From: Diphasiastrum complanatum | Lineage: Eukaryota > Streptophyta > Lycopodiopsida > Lycopodiales > Lycopodiaceae | DNA length: 64,000 nt | Direction of reading: 5' to 3' | Assembly: GCA_029204225.1 (NCBI GenBank) | Contig: CM055106.1 | Span: forward strand, 18,178,149-18,242,148 | Shown: one piece after another, positions 22,744 to 32,833 of the stretch | Layout of the letters: each line of letters starts with the position of its first letter | Position numbering within the stretch: the stretch's first letter is position 1 | Position numbers and translations under genes: made by a program | Notes under the pieces: generated by a model | Told to the model about the DNA's origin: nothing | The model's database searches: none | The model's input: only the letters and a program-made list of their open reading frames with translations

Positions 22744-23345
22744 TGTTTTGGGATGGACCGCATCCTGATACCACCGATGGGAATTGTGGGATCTCGGGTT
22801 GAACCGGACATGAAGGCCGGATAGAGCCGACTTGGCAGCCGTAGCTACTGCTACTGACTATGGTCTAATTATCTTCCAAGCCCCAGATCGCTTCTGATGA
22901 TCTGTTGTAAGATTAAACTTGTAAACAACAAATAATCTTGAGTGAAAACAACAATGAAAAGTTACCTACTGCTAGCATGCATTCCAATATTGCAGATCAT
23001 ATACATTACAAAAGAGAGCATTGCAGAAATTGCTTCTATTATCAGAACTGAATTTACAATATTTTTCTTGAGCGCTGTCTGTTTCCCAAATCAGCGCGTT
23101 GGCGCAAGAGAGATGTTCTCTCTCACAATTAATATGACTAGCTACTGCTAATCTGTAAACTCACTCTGAAGCTATCTCAAACTTTTACAGTTCTGTCTGT
23201 TCTGTATTCGTGATCTCTTTCCTCTCTTTTTTTCTTTATGTATTTTTCGTTGATCCTTTATGTGATCAATCCAAGGAACTGATTAAGTTAAAGCTCTAAT
23301 CAAAAGAAATGCATTAGTCTTAATCAAAATTGAATCTAGTTTCCT
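22744..23345 (-). repeat. Copia D 5' LTR (outer end unresolved)
   Basis: The left edge at 22,744 is set by the primer site and the canonical TG. Sequence up to about 23,345 is non-coding and consistent with an LTR of about 600 bp. No second copy is present in the window and no target duplication was found, so the right edge is a guess. Confidence 0.5.
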
Positions 23346-23439
23346 GTCACTGTCCTCCGTGCATCAGCCGCATTCTACCTGTTACTTCACACTGTAGACC
23401 TTGGCACTTTGCTAAAAGACACCTTCGCAATTTTAAGGG

Positions 23440-23660
23440 CAGTGTCACTTTTTTCGAAGAGTGAAAAACCTGACAGTGTCTCTTTTTCCCAAAGGGCAAA
23501 AAACCCAACAGTGTCGCTTTTTCCTGAAGGGGATAAAACCCGACAGTGTTGCTTTTTTCCGAAGGGCAAAAAATGCGACAGTAGGCCACAAAATATTTCT
23601 AAGGCATTTATAAGACAATGTCGCATTTTTTCGAAATGCAAAAAATGCGACAGTGTCAGG
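23440..23660 (+). repeat. 35-bp minisatellite, about seven units
   Basis: The word cagtgtc (or one-base variants) starts at about 23,440, 23,474, 23,509, 23,544, 23,579, 23,615 and 23,651, a period of 34-36 bp. Units follow the pattern gacagtgtcgctttttccg, then aagggcaaaaaaccc. Units are imperfect and the sixth and seventh are diverged to a gcgacagtgtcgcat-type palindrome. The array can be read through as a frame (23,409-23,771), but this is a by-product of the repeat and not evidence of a gene. Confidence 0.85.
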
Positions 23661-23864
23661 ATAGTTGGCCAGAATTATTTTCTAAGTGTTTTTGACTTAG
23701 TGATGTATTTTTCTCATGACAAAAAATTGCGAACTGTGCGACAAAACAGTTCAAAAATGCAGATTGTGTGAAACATAATGCAAAATGCAACAGTCAAGAA
23801 AAACAACAAGGAAAGACTAAGAAAAATTCTAAGGCTTTGAAAGATAGAATCTCTTAGTTTCTTC

Positions 23865-25459
23865 AAATAAGTAAAGAGTTTAGCCTAGAGTACCATGCTC
23901 TAGGTGCTTGCTTGAGTCCATAAAAACCCTTTTTCAAAAACAAACTTTTCCCTCAAGTTCCTCCTTGATGAAGCCCTCGGGTTGCCTCATGTAGATCTCT
24001 TCCTCTAAGTAGCCATTGAGGAAGGCATTTGTAGCATCAAGTTGAAGTAGCTTTCAATTGAAAGTAGTAGCAAGACTGATGATCAATCTTATGGTAACTA
24101 GCTTAGCCACAGAAGCAAAAGTTTCATCATAATCAATGTTTTTAGTTTGCAAAAAACCTTCCTTGCTTTATACTTGTTTATTGATCCATCTTGGTTATAC
24201 TTCAATCTATACACCTACTTGCAATCAAGTGGTTTCTTCCCTTGAGGACAATCAACAAGCTCCCAAGTATGATTCTCCATGAGAGCATTCCACTTGCATA
24301 GCATTCATCCAACTTTTTGATTTACGAGCATCTTCATAGCAAGTTGGCTCATCAAGCATTGCAGTAAGAAAAGAATAGGAAGTGAAAGATGAGATGCCTT
24401 CCCTTTGATCACCTTTGCCAATGTAGGTGAGCCTAGATGGCTCTCCTCTTTCTTGAGTGGATCTTCTTGGAGTTTTTGGATCTTGAGATGGATCCTCAAG
24501 TTCTTGATGACTTTGAAGCTCCTCCTCCATCCTAACATGCTCTTTGACATCAAGGTGGTTAGTAGCACTATCATCCTTCATAAAAAATAACATCTATACT
24601 CACTATGATTTTCTTAGTGATGGGATTGAAGACTCTATAACCTTTGCTATACCATAGCCCACAAATATACCTTTGATAGAAGTGACATCATCCTTCTTCC
24701 TTGTATCCAAGGATTGGTGTACATAGCATGTTGATTCAAAAATTCTTAGATCTTTGAGATTTAGCTTTTTCTGCAAATAGAGCCTCAAATGGTGTGATTC
24801 CTCCGATGGCTTGGTTGGACAATCTACTACACAAAAAGTTAGCACAAGTAATTGCCTCATCCCAAAACAGTTTTGGTAGAGAAACATCTAGCCTTAAGCC
24901 TTTAGCACACTCACAATGAGATCTATTTTTTTCTCGGCCACTCCATTTTGTTGAGGAGTTTAAGGACATGATAACTCTCTCTTGATGCCATTAGAACTAC
25001 AAAACTCTATCATTCTATTAGTCTAAAAGATATACTCTCTTCTATTATCACATCTCAATGCCTTAATCTTGGTATTAAGTTGATTTTCAGCTAGAGTTTT
25101 GGACTTTACAAATGAATCAAACACCAAATTTTGGAAGACTAAAGGTAAATCCAAGCATATCTTGAATGATCATTTATAAAAGATACATAAAATACTTTGC
25201 ACCTTCCATTGAATGCTTTTGAGAAGCTATGCACATCCAAATATATGATCTCAAGAGGAGTGTTTGCTCTTGTGGTGGATCTTGAAAAAGGAAGATTATG
25301 AGCCATTGAGAGGCTACAAGTCTCACAATGCTTACCGCATCTTGACAAATGTTTGGGGAGGCCGAGAGCAAGGTCCTTTGCACACATAGATTTTATTGCC
25401 TCAAAGTTGGGGTGGCCCAACCTTTTGTGCCATAGCTCCACTTTGGTTGTCATGCCCAC
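23865..25459 (-). pseudogene. Copia E fragment (integrase to mid-RT)
   Basis: A minus-strand piece closely related to Copia C. It begins at 25,459 with WHKRLGHPNF of the pre-integrase domain and passes through a damaged integrase (the first motif reads YLDVHSF and the second CDNRREY; the third, NGVAEKK, is kept). It then runs through the linker (24,593-24,252) into RT, with [11 protein letters not shown] near 24,020. It ends just after AWYSRLN near 23,885. Both ends are abrupt and no LTR, gag, YVDD or RNase H is present. Several stops and shifts occur. Confidence 0.88.
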
Positions 25460-26601
25460 GACTGGTCTCGGGTAGCGTGTTCATGCTAGGGATCAGTAGA
25501 CCACCAACCCATAAGCTATTTGTGACTATAAGAAAATTGGGGCCCTTATGTGTATAAGGTCATAATTAATGGTTGTAGGTCTAAACTCATGATGGTGGAT
25601 TTGTATGGGTCTATTAGTGAGCCATTGGAAAACTGGATGACGTGGCCCAGATAGGCTGCAGAGGTGTCCAGGGAGGTGTCACAATGCACTACTAGTGGTG
25701 CATGGCCTTGGATGGGTATAAGTACACTATTGAGAGTTATCAAGGAGAAACATCTATCATAGATTCCATGAGGAATATGTTATATGAAAGATGACAGACT
25801 TGTTTCAAGAATCAGAAACGATAGGGTATTGTGATATTACAAAAATCCTTTAAGGATTATAGTAGGATATCTGGTTTGAAAAAGTAAGAAAAGGAAATTA
25901 GAAAACACTCTTGTAGTAGAAGAGTTGTTGATTACAAGTCCAATTGAAACTAGGGAATTCTATTGCAAGATGGTGGTTTGTTGAAACATGTTCCTTGTTG
26001 GTGGTAATTAACTTGATCTTAGTGAGGACTGAGATCCGTGGGTTGATGAAAGGAAAGAAATTCATGCTAACAATATATTCTTTTGTTTATCTCTGGTTGA
26101 GATTTTGGTTGTGAAATAGCACTCTTTGAGATATATTCTCTCTTAGAGGAAAACCAAGTTACATGATTCTCGGTTAAGGACAGATAATGCGAAATCTGTA
26201 GAGATATGCCATGTAGTGAATTTTTGTAAGATCATATAACCTTTTGTACAATTTTTTAATCCTATGGATCTAGAAAGTATTCCTTGGACTAACTTTACTT
26301 GCATGCAATAACTAGTCGCTAAAACATAGGCATATTGATGAGAATTGTATAGAGACAATTTCTCACTAGGTTATCGTAGTTTCTCATTGAGAGTTTTTTA
26401 TTGATCTAGGATAGATTTAGAATCAAATTAAATGTGATGTTTTGGTACCACACCTAAACATTTAAATATTTTCTAAATTTGATACATCTAACTGAGTCAG
26501 AAGCGCTATTTCTGTGTTAGTTGTTTGAATCAACAATATAACCTCTCTTATGGATATTGTTGTTGAAATGTATTGCTTATAAGTCGCAACATTTATAAGT
26601 C
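25460..26601. other. Intergenic DNA, no gene seen
   Basis: This AT-rich stretch lies between the abrupt end of Copia E and a rearranged LTR. Only short frames without motifs are present. Nothing is recognised. Confidence 0.5.
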
Positions 26602-27046
26602 AATTTTGCATTCATTTACAAGTTTATGTGCATATGATACACGAAAAAGGCCATTCAAGTGACTAACAAAAAATAGTGACAAAATATACAATATTCTACA
26701 TGGAAAGATTTGCCAATGTAGGCAATTTTTCACACTCCATAGTGAGGAGATAGAAACTTTTTGGAGCCAACTCAAATTTTCTCTCTTTGTAATGAAACCC
26801 AACTTTTGGCACACATCAATCTCTATCAACAGGTCGTACAATAGCCTGATTTTCACACGTGTGAACTCGGGATTCAGTTCTTGATCAATGTTTTGATTGT
26901 CTCTACTTGTTTTCTATCAAGCTGCCAAACTAGATCTTGTTTTTGGTTGACTAGTATCTGATAGATTGTTAATCAAGCACACAATCAACCTTGTGGATCA
27001 TTCAAAGATCCATTTATGGTCCTTAGTACTATACTTTCAATAGAAA
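26602..27046. repeat. Rearranged LTR of the Copia C family
   Basis: The right part (26,733-27,046, plus orientation) matches the last half of the Copia C LTR, from ctccatagtgag through the cacacgtgtg palindrome to the end near actttcaata. The left part (26,602-26,732) matches the first 130 bp of the same LTR but in the opposite orientation. The two meet head to head near 26,732. The middle of the LTR (roughly bases 130-350) is missing. This is either an internal inversion with deletion or two LTR fragments joined. Confidence 0.75.
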
Positions 27047-28895
27047 GGTGAACATATTAAAAATCATGATCAATCCTTCAAAACATGCACAAAATATTGT
27101 TTTGATGCCACAAGATAAGAATGTGTTTCATATTTGAATAGAAATTGAAACATTTTGGATGTAGCTAGAGAACACTACATGCCCACAAGTGATTGAGGTT
27201 GTGGAGCAAGCAGAGGTCATTAGTGTGAAAATTTTTCAGAATCTATCTTGGATATTTTTTTGTGTTTCTAGTTTGTGAGAAAATATCACATGTGTGGAGC
27301 ATGTTCCCACATGTAGAAAAAGTAAAAATAGTTTAGTCATGTTGACTTTAGGAGTATCATAAAGATTTTGTATCAAGCATCTTGGTTTAGAACTTTGATA
27401 GGGCCAATTTTGGCTTTAGAGGTCAAATGGTCAAGTACACATGTTTTGTCATGATTAGGCCAAATTTCAATTGTGATGTAAGTCAAGCTAGTTAGGTTGC
27501 TTACACATGTCAGGTTTAGGTTTGCACCCTATGTGGTGGCAAAAGTCAAAGGGTCCAATCATAAGAGAGAGATGTGTTGTAAGGGTCCAATCAAAAGTGA
27601 GGGATGTTGCATCACACATCCAATAGGATTAGAGAGGCTATGTTTAGGGGTCCAATAAGAATCAAGTATGGATCTCCATGAGTTTCTACATGTACTTTCA
27701 TTCCCTTCATTAATGTATGAGAGATCTATGAGTTTTTGAGTCAATTTGGAGATTTGCCAATTTTGCTTGTATTGCCTTCTCTCTCTAGATGAGCCCAAAA
27801 GTGGTATTTTCTCTCTCTACTCGAGGAGAAGAGCTCGTGGGACTTAGTTTATTTCATGAAGTCTTCCACATGTGTATAATACCTTTTGGTAATGAATGAA
27901 TGCATGTAGAATGGTCTTTTTTTGTCTTAGATCTTGTTATTGATCTTGGATTTCAATCAATAGGTGATCTATAGTGCATGAGCCAAGCTTAGGAGATCAA
28001 TTTCACACATTAGGACATTCCCACATGTGTGAATTCTCACAATTAGCCTACCCCAATCATTTTCTATGTACTTAAAAACATGGAAACGAAAATAATTTTT
28101 GAGTATTCCCAAGGTCGTCCAAGACATGATAATGCACTCCTTCCAATAAAAAAAAGAGAGTCGGATATAATGTGTGAAGCTAGGAAAATTGTATTGTGAT
28201 AATTTTGTTGACATTAGGTGTAGTTTAATCTAAATTCAAACTACATATTTTGTGATTCCATCATAATGAATTTTGATGTTTCATTGCATGAGTTTGTGAT
28301 GTCAAACTACTAAAAAAATAATCATATTCTCTCTTGAAATGCAAATGGGTATCTCTTGAAATGCAAATGGGTATCTCATTGTGTTGCTTGCAAAAGATTG
28401 TCATCAATACCTACGACATGTGAATCTTAGTATAGTATGGAGAGGAAACAAGCCATGTACACCGCTTCTATGGTTGCATCGGTAAGACTTTTTTTTATTT
28501 TGTTATGATTAGCATTTACTAAGTGTACATTTGAGATTAAATAACATGCTTATATTTTTTATTTCAATATTTGCAAGGCTTTTTTAATTGAAAAAAATTG
28601 AGTTGTTCCTTGTGGCTTCACTTTTCTAAGGAACGAACTTTAGATGAGGAGCTTGAATTGAGAAAAATCACCACCAATTGCATTTTGAAAGGAGATTGAA
28701 GAACGAGTACAAAATTCTTGTTTCTCAATGTAGATCTTGTTTGTGTGCAATGACAAGATTGTATTGTTACATATATCAATGCAATTTTTCAATAAATTGT
28801 AGAATAGAAAAGAACAAGTTGAAGCTTTAATAGGTCAAGGGTGGAGGGTTAGACTTCTTTCAAAAAAAAAAATCTATGAAGCCTATAGTACAAGA
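27047..28895. repeat. Left arm of 1-kb inverted repeat
   Basis: After removing the solo LTR at 27,224-28,046, this arm (about 1.03 kb) aligns as the reverse complement of 30,163-31,120. Matching anchors include gtgaacatatt, acaagtgattgag, ttttctatgtactt, gtgatgtcaaacta and taagtgtacattt. Divergence is high, perhaps 20-25 percent by eye. In one frame the outer part reads like protein (CPQVIEVVEQ, then LPQSFSMYLKTWKRK, then IPKVVQDMIMHSF) broken by a few stops; I do not recognise it. Confidence 0.8.
27224..28041 (+). mobile_element. Solo LTR (818 bp) flanked by ATTAG
   Basis: The element starts TGTGAAAAT and ends GAATTCTCACA, and is flanked on both sides by ATTAG (27,219-27,223 and 28,042-28,046). 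Its sequence is a diverged relative of the Copia B LTR in the opposite orientation and shares the cacatgtgtgga and actcgaggagaa phrases. By my count it is 818 bp, the same as the B LTR. The matching sequence in the right arm of the surrounding inverted repeat is uninterrupted and has a single ATTAG, which independently confirms the insertion site. Confidence 0.9.
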
Positions 28896-30162
28896 TCTTG
28901 TTGTTGTCCCTAAACGACAAAAATAAAAAGAGGATGAGCGATGATTTTGTGCAGATCAACTGTGAGATACCACTAGCAATGAGACTTAATGAGGATCCAT
29001 ACCCACCCTCTGACTTTCAGAAAGATAATTTGATCATTGCAGTTGAGCAAAAGCTCATACTCATCGATATTGAGGAGTAAGTTCATTACTATCATTTTTT
29101 AGCAATCTATATAATATATCTCAAGCCATTTGTAATTACTTATGGTGAATTTCAATATTTTTGTAAGCTTTATTCAAGCATTGATAAGAACAAAACACTT
29201 TGGAAAGACCTCTAAAAAGATTACGATAAAGTATTATGCAATAATACCATTATTAGAGTAGCCCATCTCATTCAGAGCTGTAGAATTTGTCTTTGCTAAG
29301 TTTCTAGTGGACATAGTCATGGATGACTTAAATAAAAAAGTATAATTTCAAAATGAAATTTATGATCAGATATTTTTTGTGAATATGTATTTGTTGTTGC
29401 TAGAATTATTACTTCAAATAATGGGTTCTTTGTGACACTTCATGACATATTTCATGGACAAATCAAAATGCTCAAATTTGAAATCTACGTAATGTAGCTC
29501 ATTAAAATTGAAAAAAGATTCTCTTAAATACTATAATTTGGAGTTGGAAGCAACCCGCAAACATTATATATGCAATTTATTTTAAAAATAGTATTGACTT
29601 TGTAACCGTAATTTTGATTAAGACAAAAAAAAAAAAATATTGTCATTAGAAAGTGCTCGACGAGAGCTTTTCAATGACATCTTACATGACCTAGTTAGCT
29701 ATTGCTCAAAACTTACAACTAGTCAAAGTTTTTAGAGGACCCAATATCTTTCTCATGTGTGAATAGAGTACTCTCTTACTGAGAGGGTGCTTTATCCTTG
29801 CACTGAGAAATATTGTATTGAGAAGATGCTCTATACGTGCACAAAAAAAATATTGAATCTTTTGAAAACTTTAACTAGTTATAACTTTTGAGCGGTAGCT
29901 CGAAACTAGCTCATCTATGATGTCGTTGGAAAGCTCTCGTCAAGCACTTTCTAATGACATCATTTTCGTCTCAATCAGAACTAAAGTTTGAAGGTTATAC
30001 TATTTTTAATGAACTATAAACTATAATGTACATAGAATGATTAACCATCGAGAATAGTACAAGTAGAAATGACAAAACATTGGACAAAATGAATTTATTT
30101 TGGTAATTTACATTAACAGATTTTGTCAATCTACATGGTATTTCTTATACGATTTTTTTTTG
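28896..30162. other. Spacer of the 1-kb inverted repeat
   Basis: About 1.27 kb between the arms. A 60-codon frame (28,898-29,080, plus) encodes an unfamiliar segment with NEDPYPPSDFQKDNLI; it is short and unsupported by relatives in the window. A foldback element sits at about 29,590-30,005. Nothing else is recognised. Confidence 0.5.
29590..30005. mobile_element. Small foldback element related to the 5.5-kb palindrome
   Basis: The left arm (about 29,590-29,745) pairs with the right arm (about 29,855-30,005). The core CATTAGAAAGTGCTCGACGA at 29,644 is answered by its near-complement ending at 29,960. The same core with the flanking gagcttt and the outer phrase gattgagacg or gactgagacgat occurs in the 5,552-6,306 palindrome, so the two are one family. 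No transposase is present. Confidence 0.8.
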
Positions 30163-31120
30163 GATTTAGAATTTTTCTAATGTATAGGTTTCATAGACAC
30201 TTTTTTTTCAAACGAAGCCCACCACTTCACCCTTAATTTGTTGAAGATTCAACTTATTCTTTCTTATTTTGAAATTTATTAGAAACAATTGATTGTTATA
30301 TGTAGTAGCACATGCTTGTCATTGAATCAAATTATACTTATACATTAGAAAACAAGAGTTTCTTACTAGTTTTCACTCTCCTCCGGAGATGTGATGGTGG
30401 CGATTTTTTTCAATTCAAGTTTCTCAACTAGAGTTCATTTCTCAGAGAAGTCAAATCACCATGGACAGTTCAATTTTTTCAATAAAAAGAGCTTTACAAA
30501 TATTTACATAAAAAATATGAGCATGTTTTTCAATTTCAAATGTACACTTAGTAGATGTTAATCGTAATAAAATAAAAAAATCTTACAATGCAACAATAGA
30601 AGTGGTGTACATGGACTGTTCCACTGCCAAGCAACACAATGAGATAGCCATCTACATTTTAAGAGAGAACATGATTATTTTTTTGTAGTTTGACATCACA
30701 TTCTAAGACAATGAAATATACAAAATTAACTGTGATGAATTCACAAAATCTGACTTGAATTGAGATTAAATAATAATTAATGTTAACAAGGTTACTTGAA
30801 TACAATGCTCCTAGCTGCACACATTATATCCAACTGTTTTCCAAGTGGGAGGAAATGCATTATTGTTGACCTTGAAAATATTCAAAAAATATTTTTATTT
30901 TCATATTTTCAAGTACATAGAAAACGATTGGGAGAGACTAATAGATTTTATCTGCTCCACAATCTCAATCACTTGTGAGCATGTAATGTCATCTAGATGT
31001 TTCCAAAACATTTCAATTTTTATTCATAAACATAATACGTTCTTATTTCACGACATCATAACAACGTTTCTGCATGTTCTGAAGAATTGATTACGATTTC
31101 AATATGTTCATCTTTTTAGC
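30163..31120. repeat. Right arm of 1-kb inverted repeat
   Basis: Reverse complement of the left arm with frequent substitutions and small indels (see left arm). Unlike the left arm it has no LTR insertion, so it shows the pre-insertion state. It ends near 31,120; the DNA from there to 31,352 is unassigned. Confidence 0.8.
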
Positions 31121-31352
31121 AATACTAATCTACAATCCAATATAAAATATATAGGCTAAAAAAAATTTCAATATGCAGATCAATCAATTTAATATAAAAC
31201 ATAGGCTATACATTTAGTGATATCAATTAGGTTTACTTGAAGTAAATCTCACGAATTTATCAAAACCAATTATTTTAATTGAATACATTATAATGGACTT
31301 TACTTACCTTGGTGGTGGATAATAAAACTAGCTTCTTCTCTGAAGTGACATG

Positions 31353-31357
31353 AAGCA
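31353..31357 (+). other. Target site duplication of Copia B (left)
   Basis: AAGCA directly precedes the LTR edge tgttgattt. The same five bases directly follow the other LTR edge at 41,940-41,944, after 10.6 kb that include the nested Copia C. Confidence 0.9.
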
Positions 31358-32175
31358 TGTTGATTTCACACGTGTGGACTATCCACAACATGTACTTGTG
31401 ATTTCCTAAGGTGTGTAGATGCACCAAGATCAAGACTAGATTGAGATTCAAGATCTATCTTCGAATCTATGGCAAAAACACACTACTACATGCATTCAAT
31501 CACTTCCAACTCTCACTCACACGTGTGGGAAGTGTTCCAAAAGTAATCTAAGTAAAAACAAGCTGCTCTCCTCGAGTAGAGAGAGAAAATCATCAATAGC
31601 TCTCGGGTAGAGAGAGAAAGCTAGAAATCCAATAACACACAAAATCCACTTGATCTCCAAAAGCAATTAGATCCAAATGAGGAGTACAATGATACTAGTA
31701 GATCCACGAGCTACCACTATGCTTAACTATGATTGGACCACACTTTGCCACCTCTTAATCCTATTGGACCATTGATACATGCACCTCTATTGGACCATTT
31801 TCAAGCAAACCTCAAATTCTATTGGACCACTCATGGTTCCACCTCTAATTCCTATTGGACCTCCTAAAATTCATCAAACAAAAGCATTACACTTGTCTAC
31901 ACTCTAATTGGCACGAGTTTGGCCTCCTACTCTATTTTGGCTCAATAGTGGCATTGCAAGTGGAAATGGATAATTTGCCATCTATGCCAAATTTGACCCT
32001 ATCAACATCCTACACCTAAATGCTTGACTATGAAATTCTATGAGACCCCTATATCAAACATTTTTTATTTACTTTACAATTCTCCACATGTGGGAACATC
32101 CTCCACACATGTGAGATTCACTCACAAAGTTCTATCATAAAAAATACCAAGCTAGATTTTTGCCAATTTCTCACA
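31358..32175 (-). repeat. Copia B 3' LTR (818 bp)
   Basis: On the minus strand the LTR starts TGTGAGAAATTGG just after the purine run ttttttgaggag and ends GAAATCAACA. It matches the interrupted 5' LTR (35,129-35,738 plus 41,732-41,939, also 818 bp) with about 19 differences and no indels by eye. It holds two cacacgtgtg palindromes (31,367-31,376 and near 31,509), several cacatgtg relatives, and the repeated phrase attggaccac or attggacca. Confidence 0.93.
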
Positions 32176-32833
32176 CTCCTCAAAAAATAGCTTGGAAAGG
32201 TACTAGATCACTTGAGAAGTTTGTAAATCTTTTTGAGTGGATCCTTTGGTATGCATAAGAAGTGAAGATCAGCCAAGGGATTCATCATAGCAGCACCCTC
32301 ACCATATCCATGATAAGATCTCTTTGGTAGAGATCTCTTGCCAATGCCTTTGAAGAGTGCTCCACCAATATGCCACTATGATCATGGGCTTCCTCCATGC
32401 TTGATGATGATCTTTGCTTTGAAAGTTCCACTTGCATGATGGATGCACCAGAAATAGAGAAATCTGAGGCTTCCAAGCCTCATAAGGATCATGGAGATCA
32501 AGATCATAAGATGTGAAACAATGATGATTATCAAGATTATGCTTTCTAGCTTGACTAGTCCACATACAATGAACTATATCCATGATGGATCTAATCTTGA
32601 TATCAAAGACTACCTTGATCTTTTTTAGGCTAGTTACTCTCTCAAGGATGTAAGTGTCCACTTTGGATGCTTCACTTAATCTCAAGAAGAGTTTACAATT
32701 TTCCTCAAAACATGTGAAAACATGATTTTCAAAAAAGTGAGTACCAAGCTCAATCTTGTTCTTACTAGAACCAAGAGCATACTTTTGACAATACAATATC
32801 TTGCTTTCAAGAAGTATTGGAAACATATCTAAG
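32176..32833 (-). other. Copia B 3' internal region without recognisable pol
   Basis: Between the long B reading frame and the 3' LTR, where RT and RNase H should lie, neither is recognisable. A second open frame (32,299-32,868, 189 codons) overlaps the end of the main frame; its product has no motif I know. Purines abut the LTR (ttttttgaggag on the minus strand), as expected of a polypurine tract. The stretch may be remains of deleted pol or captured foreign sequence. Confidence 0.55.

Noticed and set aside
23409-23771. 120-codon open frame across the minisatellite
   Set aside because: The frame exists because the 35-bp unit lacks stops in that register; the product is only the repeat translated.
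28898-29080. 60-codon plus-strand frame in the inverted-repeat spacer as a small gene
   Set aside because: Composition is plausible but there is no family, no second copy and no clear promoter or splice context.
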